Assembly (NCBI GenBank): GCA_050008575.1
Contig: JBEKMJ010000016.1
Span: 1 to 64,000 of the forward strand
DNA: 64,000 nt
Source: Bog-159 sp050008575
Lineage (GTDB): Bacteria; Acidobacteriota; Terriglobia; Bryobacterales; Bryobacteraceae
Reading direction: 5' to 3'
The translations under genes and the position numbers were made by a program. The notes beneath the pieces were generated by a model that had not been told where the DNA came from, searched no databases, and saw only the letters and a program-made list of their open reading frames with translations. This document shows, one piece after another, positions 40,769 through 48,824 of the stretch. Each line of letters opens with the position of its first letter. Position 1 is the first letter of the stretch.

Positions 40769-41728
40769 ATGGAGCCGGTACTCGACACCCTTCAACAAGC
40801 AATTACGTATTTTTCAGACCGCAAGAACTGCCGGGAATACCTCGTATCGCGGCGCTGGCCCGACGGCGTTGAATGCCCGCGTTGCGGCAGCAAGAACGTG
40901 GCCTTCCTTGAGAAGTATGACCGCTGGCAGTGTAGTGCCCGCCACGACAATCGGCAGTTTACCGCCAAGACTGGGACCATTTTTGAGGATTCCCCCCTGC
41001 CGTTGGCAAAGTGGCTGATAGCGATGTGGCAGGTTGTGAACTGCAAGAACGGGGTTTCGTCCTACGAAGTCCACCGGGCCATCGGCGTCACCCAGAAAAC
41101 CGCGTGGTTCATGGACCATCGCATCCGGCACGCTTTCAGCATGGGCAGTATCAACAAACTCTCCGGCCAAATCGAAGCGGACGAAACTTTCATCGGTGGG
41201 AATGCGCGGAATATGCACAAGTCGAGGCGTGGACAGAAAATCACGGGTACCGGTGGCACGGATAAAACCGCCGTCATGGGCATTCTGGAGCGTGGCCCCA
41301 AGAGCGTTGGCAGCACAGTCCGCGTGAAGGTTGTGGACAATACCAAGAAAAAGACCTTGCAATCCGAGATTCGGGATCACGTATTGGCCGGGTCCGCGAT
41401 ATTCGCCGATGCCCTGAAATCGTATGAAGGGCTTGATGAATTCCAGCACGAAGTGATCGATCACGCGGTTGAGTACGCTCGGGGCGAAGTCCATAACAAC
41501 GGTCTGGAAAACTTCTGGAGTCTGTTAAAGCGCGGCATTCACGGCACCTACGTGAGCGTGGAACCATTCCACCTTTTCCGCTGCCTTGACAAGCAGGCTT
41601 TCCGATATAATCACCGGAAGGGCCTAAACGACGGCCAGCGGTTCGATATCGCCGTGCGGCGAATCGTTGGCAAGCGGCTGACGTGGGACCAGCTAACTGG
41701 TGGAGCATTAGAGGGAGAGCAAGTATGA
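40769..41728 (+). mobile_element. IS1595-family (ISXO2-like) transposase
   Basis: Intact 319-residue transposase. The N-terminal zinc ribbon CPRCGSKNV...WQCSARHDNRQF is followed by TGTIFEDSPLPLAKWLIAMW and the DDE-type catalytic domain (QIEADETFIGG, SAIFADALKSYEGL, HNNGLENFWSLLKRGIHGTYV), with the N-E pattern of this family at the third site. A C-terminal RCLDKQAFRYNHRK is typical. I could not find terminal inverted repeats or a target duplication, so element ends are undefined. It lies between a dead toxin-antitoxin pair and a Panacea gene that could be a passenger. Confidence 0.9.
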
Positions 41729-41809
41729 GTTTCGCGGCGTCGGAAGTCAACACGCGGAAAACGTCTAAACAAAAGCATCACAGATGGGCATGAGTAAGCG
41801 GACGGTCTA

Positions 41810-42406
41810 ATGAGCGAACAGCCAACGACAAGAGCGCACCGCCCTGTGGGCGAGCTTCATTACGACTTCCCACTGGAACATCGGGATTTGCGCTCAAAAG
41901 AACTAATTCTGTACGTCGCGCATCAGTGTGTGGACGATCCAAAGTTTTCCAAGCTCAAGCTGTTCAAAATTCTCTTCTACTCCGATTTCGAGTCCTACGG
42001 GCGGTACCGGCAACCAATCACTGGCATGCCTTACAGAAAGGCGCCGTTCGGTCCTGCACCTGCAATGTTTTCTCGTCTTCAGGAAGAGATGATTAGAGAT
42101 CGCCAAATCTCCATCGTGACGCGCCGCGTCTATGACCATTCGAGCCAGCGCCTGTTTCCACTTGTAGAGCCGACCTTCGATTTTTTGGCGGCAAGAGACA
42201 TAGCCCTTGTCGATGGTTGGATCAGATATTTTTGGGGGTGGACCGCAAAGCGGGTTAGTGAATACTCTCACGGCAAAGCTTGGACGGTTGCCGGAGACTC
42301 CGAACTGATTCCGTATGAATCAGTATACCTATCTGATGATCCAGCTACCTTTGAAGATGTGGCTAGGGCCAAAGAATTGGCTACAAGATATGGTTGGAAA
42401 GTGTAG
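41810..42406 (+). CDS. Panacea-domain (SocA/DUF4065-like) protein, probable antitoxin
   Basis: 198 residues. Core: SKELILYVAHQCVDDPKFSKLKLFKILFYSDFESYGRYRQPITGMPYRKAPFGPAP, with the fold-defining ITGMPYRK...GPAP segment, and an end of LIPYESVYLSDDPATFEDVARAKELATRYGW. Panacea proteins are known as versatile antitoxins that neutralise unrelated toxins. It is placed 80 bases after the transposase. Immediately after its TAG the same frame stays open for a further 111 codons with toxin-like sequence (next entry). Confidence 0.82.
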   Translation: MSEQPTTRAHRPVGELHYDFPLEHRDLRSKELILYVAHQCVDDPKFSKLKLFKILFYSDFESYGRYRQPITGMPYRKAPFGPAPAMFSRLQEEMIRDRQISIVTRRVYDHSSQRLFPLVEPTFDFLAARDIALVDGWIRYFWGWTAKRVSEYSHGKAWTVAGDSELIPYESVYLSDDPATFEDVARAKELATRYGWKV

Positions 42407-42739
42407 CTACGGTTTGGTATAGCCAATTCAGAGCCGCCCAGAGAAATTGTCGAAACTGATGAATATACTGCTCAATACGACGAGATCATCAAGCGGTATT
42501 CCTTAGACGTCATCGGTCCCGTAATAACTGGGCTAACCGATTGCGTGGCCAAAAGTCCCAGGGCCATGGATCAGTTGACTGGGAGCATATGGATGGCCAA
42601 GAGCAAGTACCTGGGCCTAACCGTGCCGAGATTCACTATTTTTTTCTCGATAGAGGGAGACGCGCCGGAGACGGAACATATCTTGCTGCTTTGGATCGAA
42701 GAGATTGGTGCGACCGAGGAAATCTCAGGAAACCCATGA
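42407..42739 (+). CDS. RelE/HigB-like reading frame directly after the Panacea stop, start unclear
   Basis: Open for 111 codons in the same frame as the Panacea gene, beginning at the codon after its TAG. It reads EYTAQYDEIIKRYSLDVIGPVI, MAKSKYLGLTVPRFTIFFSIEGDAPETEHILLLWIEEIGATEE. The IFFSIE...HILLLWIEEI strand pair resembles RelE/ParE-type toxins. There is no ATG in the first 50 codons; ATT or GTG codons, or readthrough of TAG, are possible. It is not chance: codon use and strand/helix pattern are protein-like. Either a toxin with an unusual start, or a toxin that lost its start. Confidence 0.45.
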   Translation, partial: LRFGIANSEPPREIVETDEYTAQYDEIIKRYSLDVIGPVITGLTDCVAKSPRAMDQLTGSIWMAKSKYLGLTVPRFTIFFSIEGDAPETEHILLLWIEEIGATEEISGNP

Positions 42740-42771
42740 TGACTAAATGTTTAATGAAAGGTTAAATATCG

Positions 42772-42942
42772 ATGAGGCGGCCCCAACCGATCAATCTGCC
42801 CGAAGGCGGCACGCCCGCCGAACGCCTGGACATGGCATTCCGCAAGGTGCTGACCGTGTCGAAGGCCGATATCCTGAAAGCCGAAGGACGCGAGAAGCGC
42901 ACGCGGGAGAGGAAACGGGCCGCGAAAAAGAGGGCATCATGA
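42772..42942 (+). CDS. Small basic protein (56 residues), unknown
   Basis: ATG at 42772, reading RRPQPINLPEGGTPAERLDMAFRKVLTVSKADILKAEG and a Lys/Arg-rich tail (KRTRERKRAAKKRAS). It ends TCATGA, overlapping the start of the next gene as ATGA (42939-42942), a classical coupled start. The first part looks like a short helical domain and the tail could bind nucleic acid (inference). It is typical of small genes carried on mobile islands. Confidence 0.6.
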   Translation: MRRPQPINLPEGGTPAERLDMAFRKVLTVSKADILKAEGREKRTRERKRAAKKRAS

Positions 42943-43304
42943 GCATCGAGGGCACTGATCTCGGACGCGTTGACCTGAAGCTACAGAGCCTCATGAGTCA
43001 AAGGCGGTACTACCGTGACGTTAAAATACCGGCACAGAAGCAGGCGCTTGAGGCGGTAAAGGATATGATCGGCTCCGGGTGCAACATGCATCCATCCCAA
43101 CTCCCGCCCGATGCGGGCATGGAGTGGCTGCGCGAAGAATACACCAAGTGGCTAGGCCATGACTACTTCGAGTGGCTTGCTCATGAGTACATCGATATTT
43201 CCAAAGCGGTGGAGAAGCTTCAGTTGGAGATCGACCTGATTGAGCGTCAAGCCGAGCGCCTTAGCGGTCGTTCAATTGAAGACTTGCAAGGCAAGCGGTG
43301 GTAA
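42939..43304 (+). CDS. Small alpha-helical protein, unknown
   Basis: 121 residues from the ATG at 42939, coupled to the previous gene by an ATGA overlap. Mostly helical: RVDLKLQSLMSQRRYYRDVKIPAQKQALEAVKDMIGSG, a Trp/Tyr-rich centre (MEWLREEYTKWLGHDYFEWLAHEY) and a C-terminal coiled-coil-like ISKAVEKLQLEIDLIERQAERLSG. No signal peptide or enzyme motif. It probably acts with the 56-residue protein; function unknown. Confidence 0.6.
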   Translation: MSIEGTDLGRVDLKLQSLMSQRRYYRDVKIPAQKQALEAVKDMIGSGCNMHPSQLPPDAGMEWLREEYTKWLGHDYFEWLAHEYIDISKAVEKLQLEIDLIERQAERLSGRSIEDLQGKRW

Positions 43305-43310
43305 ACCCTG

Positions 43311-43460
43311 CTAGGCCGGAGGCGGCATCACATAGAGCACTCCGCACTCGGGGCACCGATGCGGTGGGCTCGCTTGGCGGGTTCCGTGAATTATCTGTTT
43401 CCGGCCAAACCACCTATTGGAGCATCCGCCACATTTAAGAGCAATTTCTATATATCGCAT
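43311..43460 (-). CDS. Zinc-ribbon microprotein (49 residues)
   Basis: Minus-strand ATG at 43460, stop at 43311. Sequence MRYIEIALKCGGCSNRWFGR...RCPECGVLYVMPPPA carries two CxxC knuckles (Cys10/Cys13 and Cys36/Cys39) spaced as in a zinc ribbon. Such microproteins often accompany phage or mobile genes. No strong ribosome site; the paired knuckles make a chance frame unlikely. Confidence 0.5.
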   Translation of the reverse strand: MRYIEIALKCGGCSNRWFGRKQIIHGTRQASPPHRCPECGVLYVMPPPA

Positions 43461-43573
43461 GGAATTAGCCTAGCAGCCCAGGTGTGATTTGGCACGAAAC
43501 TGGAACCGTTGAAAGAGGCGATCAACCGGATGCTTGAAGGCGACGGGCAGGCGCCCGCGCGGGCCAGAGACCG

Positions 43574-45265
43574 TCATAACGGCCGCTGGATGCGGTGGTC
43601 CGTCACCATGATGCCAGGCGCATCCTGCGCCTGACGCTGGGGCATGTGGCAGCGCGTGCAATCGAGGGGCGCGCCGTTGTGCATAGCGGGATGGCAACCG
43701 CGGCAGACCAGCCGAAGCTCCGCCGGCGTCTTTGAAAAACTGTGCGGCGGGTGGCAGGTGGTGCACGTCAGCTTGCCGGCCGAGGCCCGATAGCACTTGG
43801 ATTCGAGCAGCCGGTAACCGGCGCTGTTGAAATCAAATCGGTCCTCTGAATGGGCTTCGGTTCCGTGGGCGGAATTCGGCCCGCTGGTCTCCGGATGGCA
43901 TTGCAGGCACACCTGCTGGCCGGGCTTGCCCGATCCGGCCACCCCATGGCAACTCGCGCAAGCGAACGCAGCCGGGCGGCCGTCTTTCTGGCGGGCGTGG
44001 CAAGCCAGGCAGTTCGCCGAAAATCCGAAAGCCGGGCTGGCGGCATATCGCCCGCCGTTTTCCGCGTACCAGGCGAGCGGCAGTTCCGTCCAACCGCCGT
44101 CCGCGGTCCGGCTCAGCAGGATGCGCGCGTGCCGCCCGGATCCGATGGCGGCATCGATGCCGCGTCGCCGGACCTGCCCGTCGCGATCGCGATCCTGCAG
44201 ATCGTAGCGGCCGTCTTTGCGTAGGATGCTATAGGGATCGCCATCCAGCGGCTGCAACTCCGGCGCCTCCGAGAATGTGCGCGCCATGCCGGTCGCGGCG
44301 AACGTTAGCGCCGGATCGGACGGCGCGCGCAGTTGTGCCACTTGCACCTTGACCTTGCCCGCCTCGGGCGCATCCGGGTGATACTGCAGAAACTCTTCCA
44401 GTTCGCCCGCCGCCGCGATGCGGTCCTGCCGGCGCAGGGCGATTTCCGCCAGCATCAATTGCGGATGCGAGAAATGCGCGGGGTCCAGCCGTTTGGCGAT
44501 GGTAAGATACTTCTGCGCCAGGTCCACCTTACCTAAGTAGAAGTAATTCATGCCGAGCTGCGAGTTAGCCAGCGCGTCGCCAGGGCGGCTAAGTGCCGCG
44601 TATAAGTTGTATTGGAGGGCTTCCTCGAACTTACCCAGGTTGAGCGATACTCCGCCCAGATTAACCAGCGGCTGAAAGGCGTTGGGGTCGGCGTCCAGGC
44701 CCTTGCGGAAGCAACTCTCGGCGCGGGTGTATTCGCGCGCCTGGTACGCGATTGTGCCCAAATGGTTCCAGGCCTCCGAAAACCGCGGCGCCAGCTCGAC
44801 GGCGCGTTCAAAATGCGCGACGGCGCCTTCCACGTCGCGGCGGGCAAGCCTTTTCTCGGCTTCGTCATATGCGCGGTGGGCCTGCTGCGGAATCGCCAAC
44901 TCCCTGGCGGAGACGATGGCGCCGCGCCGCAAACTGTCGCGCGATTCAAACTCCCCATCGCGCAGCTCCACGGTGAGCTCGATGCGTTTCCGGGCGCCGG
45001 CCTGGCTGGGCCCCACTTCGATGGTGCGCCGGATCTCGCCGCGTCCCGGCACGAACGCGCCCAAGGTGTAGGCGCCGGCCAGCAGGCCGCGGAAACGGAA
45101 GTGGCCCTCGTCGTCGGACAGGGTCACGTCTTCGAAGGGCGCGGTGGCGCCGTGCAGCCATACGGAGGCGCGCGTGGCGGGCAGCAGGCGGCCGCGCAGT
45201 TCATAGCGGGGCGTGTCGGCCCGCACGCACAGGACAGCCGTCAGCAGTACCAGCGCACCGCGCAT
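43574..45265 (-). CDS. Secreted TPR protein with six heme c sites (multiheme cytochrome)
   Basis: 563 residues from the ATG at 45265, just ahead of a signal peptide (MRGALVLLTAVLCVRA); the frame is open upstream, but that is non-coding. Order: a carboxypeptidase-regulatory-like beta domain (DTPRYELRGRLLP...GRGEIRRTIEV), several TPRs (residues about 130-300), a linker, then six CxxCH sites (NCLACH, ACASCH, VCLQCH, TCTTCH, VCRGCH, DCTRCH). Exported electron-transfer protein; the TPRs suggest assembly with partners. Two distal His (PPHSFSK, MVTDH) could be axial ligands. Confidence 0.88.
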   Translation of the reverse strand: MRGALVLLTAVLCVRADTPRYELRGRLLPATRASVWLHGATAPFEDVTLSDDEGHFRFRGLLAGAYTLGAFVPGRGEIRRTIEVGPSQAGARKRIELTVELRDGEFESRDSLRRGAIVSARELAIPQQAHRAYDEAEKRLARRDVEGAVAHFERAVELAPRFSEAWNHLGTIAYQAREYTRAESCFRKGLDADPNAFQPLVNLGGVSLNLGKFEEALQYNLYAALSRPGDALANSQLGMNYFYLGKVDLAQKYLTIAKRLDPAHFSHPQLMLAEIALRRQDRIAAAGELEEFLQYHPDAPEAGKVKVQVAQLRAPSDPALTFAATGMARTFSEAPELQPLDGDPYSILRKDGRYDLQDRDRDGQVRRRGIDAAIGSGRHARILLSRTADGGWTELPLAWYAENGGRYAASPAFGFSANCLACHARQKDGRPAAFACASCHGVAGSGKPGQQVCLQCHPETSGPNSAHGTEAHSEDRFDFNSAGYRLLESKCYRASAGKLTCTTCHPPHSFSKTPAELRLVCRGCHPAMHNGAPLDCTRCHMPQRQAQDAPGIMVTDHRIQRPL

Positions 45266-45577
45266 GACTAATAGTGATATCGCAATGCCGCGCAGGGGAG
45301 CAAGCTTGTAGGATGACGGAGTTGTTGAAAATCCCTCTTGAACGTATGCGCTACGGCGTCTGCGAACCCGTCGCGCATGCAATCGATAGCGATATCCGCA
45401 GAGCGCCGATTCTGCGCGCGTGGGCGGCCTGAGTCTGAAGTTTCTAGATTCTGTGAGCCGTGGTGGGGCAGGACTCCAGTCCTGCGCGGGTTCTCTAGAA
45501 CCCGCTCCCGGCGAGCGTGGCTCGCCTCCGGGCGGGTCTGGAGACCCGCCGCAGGCGTGGACGCCTGCCCCACCAAA
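45266..45577. repeat. Leader motif plus palindromic mosaic, long copy
   Basis: The gap between two genes holds the leader TCTGAAGTTTCTAGATTCTG (45434-45453), then GCAGGACTCCAGTCCTGC, GGGTTCTCTAGAACCC, GGCGAGCGTGGCTCGCC, GGCGGGTCTGGAGACCCGCC and GCAGGCGTGGACGCCTGCCCCAC. Word order equals the right half of the 21008-21200 copy. The part 45266-45433 shows nothing recognisable. Confidence 0.85.
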
Positions 45578-45607
45578 TGGCCAATCTGCAGGGCGTCCGC
45601 GTATAAT
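45578..45607 (+). promoter_or_regulatory. Promoter suggesting leaderless transcription
   Basis: TGGCCA (45578-45583), an 18-base spacer and TATAAT (45602-45607). The ATG of the next gene begins only 7 bases after the -10 box, so transcription would start at or beside the start codon; no Shine-Dalgarno sequence is present. Confidence 0.5.
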
Positions 45608-45613
45608 CTCCTC

Positions 45614-45997
45614 ATGATCGAATATGCCGACGCCTGCCCTGAAGTGCGGGCCGTCTTTGACGACATCATGGCCACCCGCCAGACGGACTGGATCAACAAT
45701 TTCTGGAAAGCGCTGGCGCACGATCCCGCCACGCTCCGCCGCACGTGGGAGAGCATCAAGCAGATCATGGCTCCGGGCGCGCTCGACCCGCTGACCAAGG
45801 AGATGGTCTACCTGGCGGTGAGCGCCACAAACCAGTGCCCGTACTGTATCGCGTCGCACACGGCGGCGGCGCGCAAGGCCGGCATGTCCGACGCCATGTT
45901 TGGCGAGCTGATGGCGGTAGTGGGGATGGCCAACGAAACCAACCGGCTGGCCAGCGGATACCAGGTCGACATCGACGAGCGGTTTGGTCCCCGCTAA
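45614..45997 (+). CDS. AhpD-like carboxymuconolactone decarboxylase family protein
   Basis: 127 residues. The redox motif CPYCIASHTAAARKAG (CxxC followed by His) is that of AhpD-type alkylhydroperoxidases, and helices KEMVYLAVSATNQCPYC and MFGELMAVVGMANETNRLA are standard. A true gamma-carboxymuconolactone decarboxylase lacks CxxC, so a peroxidase/disulfide-exchange role is more likely. It appears monocistronic, with the ADOP permease starting 12 bases downstream. Confidence 0.87.
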   Translation: MIEYADACPEVRAVFDDIMATRQTDWINNFWKALAHDPATLRRTWESIKQIMAPGALDPLTKEMVYLAVSATNQCPYCIASHTAAARKAGMSDAMFGELMAVVGMANETNRLASGYQVDIDERFGPR

Positions 45998-46009
45998 CGT
46001 CGAACCCAT

Positions 46010-48397
46010 ATGCACAACCTGCGCTTCGCCCTCCGCACGCTCGCCAAAAGCCCCGGCTTCGCCCTCACCGCCATCCTGACGCTGGCGGTGGGCATCGGCG
46101 CCAGCACCGCGATATTTACCACGGTGGATGCCGTGCTGCTGCACCCGCTGCCCTATCCGAATGCCGCGCAACTGGTGCTGGTGACCAAGAACATGCCGAA
46201 GTTCGAGCTGTTCAAGTCGGACTCGTCGGCGCTGGATTTTGTCGACTATCGCGACCAGAGCCGCTCGTTCTCCCATATGGCCGCGCTGCAAACGAACAGC
46301 GTCAACCTGACGGGCGATGCGGAGCCGGTGCGCGTCTTCGGGCTGCGCGTCTCCACCAGCCTATTTCCGATGCTGGGCGTGCAGCCGATTCTGGGCCGCG
46401 TCTTTCGTCCCGAAGAGGAGCAATTGGGCAAGGACCGCGTGGCCATCCTGGGCGAGGGACTTTGGAAAAGCCGCTTCGGCGCCGACCCGAGCATCACCGG
46501 CAAACAGATCGAAATCGACGCGCAGAAGTTCACCGTTGTCGGGGTGGTGGATCCGGTGCTGCAATTCATGGAGCAAGCGCAGCTTTACGTGCCGCTGGCG
46601 TTCACGCCGGCGCAAGTGAACCCGCGGGCGCGCGGCCATCAAAACATCGACGTGGTGGCGCGGTTGAAGCCGGGCGTGACTCTCGACCAGGCGCGCGCCG
46701 AGATGAAACTGGTGGCCGCGCGCATGACCCGCAACCTGCCGGACTGGTATCCGCCGGATTGGAACATCGAGCTCGATCCGCTGGCCGGTCAGGTGGCGGG
46801 AGAGTTGCGCACGCCGCTGCTGGTGCTGCTGGGCGCAGTAGGGATGGTATTGCTGATCGGCTGCGTGAATGTGGCCAACCTGCTGCTGGCGCGCGCCACG
46901 GCCCGCCAAAAGGAAATCGGCCTGCGTATCGCGCTGGGCGCGGGGCGCGCACGCATCGTGCGGCAACTGCTGACGGAGAGCTTGCTGCTGGCGGCGATCT
47001 CCGGAGCGGCCGGACTGGCAATCGGCGGGTGGGTGCTGGAGTTGTTCGTGCGCTTCGGCTCTCCACAACTGCTGCGCTGGCAGACGGTGCGGATCAACGC
47101 TCCGGCGGTGTGGTTTGCGGTTGCCGCGGCCTCGCTGACCAGTCTGATTTTTGGGCTGGCGCCGGCGCTGAGCGCGTCGCAGCTTCAGCCCGCGCGGCGC
47201 AGCCGGTCGAGCAGCCGGTTGCGGAGCCTGCTGGTGGTTACCGAGGTGGCGCTTTCGGTGATGTTGCTGGCGGGCGCGGGCCTGCTGCTGCGCAGTTACG
47301 CGCGCCTGTGGCAGACCAACCCAGGCTTTGTGCCGGACCATTTGCTGACCGCGCGCATCAGCCTGCCGCCGTTGCAGTATCGCGATCCGGCGCGCATCGC
47401 CGCATTCTATTCGGAACTGCTGGCGGGCGTCCAGGCAATACCGGGAGTGGTTTCCGCGGGGGCCGTGGACGGTCTGCCGTTTGGCGGGGGCGGCCATGGC
47501 GGCGATTTCCAAATTGCCGGCCGCCCTTGGCCTGCGTCCGCGGCCCAGCCCGACGTGGAGAAGCGTCACGCCACGCCTGCATACTTCCGGACCATGGGGA
47601 TTCCCTTGAAGCAGGGCCGCCTGTTCACCGCGCAGGACAGCGCCGATGCGCCCCGAGTTGCTTTGATCGATGAGACATTCGCGAAGGCGTTCTTCCCGAA
47701 CGGCGGTGCGGTCGGGCAATTTCTGATCGATCCCTACCTCAAGCTGAAGCCGGGCGAGGCATCGCAAATCGTGGGCATCGTGGGCGCGGTGAAGGATCGC
47801 AGCCTGATGAAGAATCCGCAGCCGGTAATCTATCACCCAGCCTGGCAGGCGCCGCTGCCGTTCATGAATCTGGCGGTGCGCACGGCGGGAGACCCGCTGG
47901 CGCCGGTGTCGGCGATTGAGCGGCGGGTGCACGATCTGGACCGCAACCTGCCGGTGTACAAGATCGCCACCATGGAACAGAACCTGAGCGATTCGCTGAT
48001 GCGCCGGCGCTTCTCGATGCTGCTGCTGGCGGCGCTGGCGGGCTTCGCATTGTGTCTGGCGGCGGTGGGAGTGTACAGCGTGATTGCGTATTCGGTGGGT
48101 CGGCGCACGCGGGAAATCGGAATTCGGATGGCGTTGGGCGCGCAGCCGGGCAGCGTGCATAAGCTGATCCTGCGGCAGGGGTTGCGTCCAGTGCTGGCCG
48201 GCTTGGCCGCGGGGCTGCTGGCTTCGCTGGTGGCGATGCGCGCGCTGGCGAGTCTGCTTTACGGCGTCTCGGCGACCGATCCGCCGACGTTTCTGGCGGT
48301 CGCGGGCGTGCTGCTGGCGATATCCACGCTGGCCAGTGCGATTCCGGCGCGGCGCGCGGCGCGCGTGGATCCGATGGCTGCGCTGCGCCACGAGTAG
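46010..48397 (+). CDS. ADOP-family ABC transporter permease
   Basis: 795 residues; 'acidobacterial duplicated orphan permease' type. It opens LRFALRTLAKSPGFALTAILTLAVGIGASTAIFTTVDAVLLHPLPYP, the hallmark N-terminus. Then come a MacB-like periplasmic core, a three-helix FtsX domain (about 265-400), a second periplasmic part and a second FtsX domain ending IPARRAARVDPMAALRHE. The whole two-fold permease is intact. No ATPase gene adjoins it, as usual for the family. Substrate unknown. Confidence 0.93.
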   Translation: MHNLRFALRTLAKSPGFALTAILTLAVGIGASTAIFTTVDAVLLHPLPYPNAAQLVLVTKNMPKFELFKSDSSALDFVDYRDQSRSFSHMAALQTNSVNLTGDAEPVRVFGLRVSTSLFPMLGVQPILGRVFRPEEEQLGKDRVAILGEGLWKSRFGADPSITGKQIEIDAQKFTVVGVVDPVLQFMEQAQLYVPLAFTPAQVNPRARGHQNIDVVARLKPGVTLDQARAEMKLVAARMTRNLPDWYPPDWNIELDPLAGQVAGELRTPLLVLLGAVGMVLLIGCVNVANLLLARATARQKEIGLRIALGAGRARIVRQLLTESLLLAAISGAAGLAIGGWVLELFVRFGSPQLLRWQTVRINAPAVWFAVAAASLTSLIFGLAPALSASQLQPARRSRSSSRLRSLLVVTEVALSVMLLAGAGLLLRSYARLWQTNPGFVPDHLLTARISLPPLQYRDPARIAAFYSELLAGVQAIPGVVSAGAVDGLPFGGGGHGGDFQIAGRPWPASAAQPDVEKRHATPAYFRTMGIPLKQGRLFTAQDSADAPRVALIDETFAKAFFPNGGAVGQFLIDPYLKLKPGEASQIVGIVGAVKDRSLMKNPQPVIYHPAWQAPLPFMNLAVRTAGDPLAPVSAIERRVHDLDRNLPVYKIATMEQNLSDSLMRRRFSMLLLAALAGFALCLAAVGVYSVIAYSVGRRTREIGIRMALGAQPGSVHKLILRQGLRPVLAGLAAGLLASLVAMRALASLLYGVSATDPPTFLAVAGVLLAISTLASAIPARRAARVDPMAALRHE

Positions 48398-48790
48398 CGC
48401 ATGTGGCGCACCGCTTCGTGGCGCAGGCACCCGTGCCTGTCTCCATGGGCCGCGGCGGCCCACCAAATGCGCATGAAAGCCGAGTTGTGGGGCAGGCTCG
48501 CAGCCTGGCTCGCAGCCTGCGGCGGCCTCGCAGGCCGCCCAGCCGTATTCTCAGTCGCCTACCGGAGGCTTTCGATGCTGCCGCGACCCGCACTCCTGCG
48601 GTCGCCGGCGAGCTTTGCTCGCCGCTCAAGTTTCTACATTTGCGGCGGCCGAAACCCTGGGGGGTGGGCTTGAGCCCGCGCGGGGCTTTAGCCCCGCTTA
48701 GGCGAGCTTTGCCCGCCGCCGACAGGCTAAAGCCTGTCCCACCAAGAGCGGGCCTGCGAGGCCCGCGCAGGCTGCGAGCCCGCCCCACCC
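48398..48790. repeat. Palindromic mosaic element, longest copy
   Basis: From 48480: GCAGGCT-CGC-AGCCTG (partly duplicated), GGCGGCCT-CGC-AGGCCGCC, GGCGAGCTTTGCTCGCC, leader TCAAGTTTCTACATTTG (48626-48642), GGGCTTGAGCCC, GCGGGGCTTTAGCCCCGC, GGCGAGCTTTGCCCGCC, ACAGGCTAAAGCCTGT, GCGGGCCTGCGAGGCCCGC and GCAGGCTGCGAGCCCGCCCCAC. It lies between the ADOP permease and the MFS gene; no gene is present in this gap. Confidence 0.85.
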
Positions 48791-48824
48791 AGTCGACCGC
48801 CACGTGGGACACTGAGATCTGCGC

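Noticed and set aside
40600..41830. Terminal inverted repeats of the IS1595-like element
   Set aside because: I compared both flanks and found no matching ends; only a local palindrome at 40637-40662.
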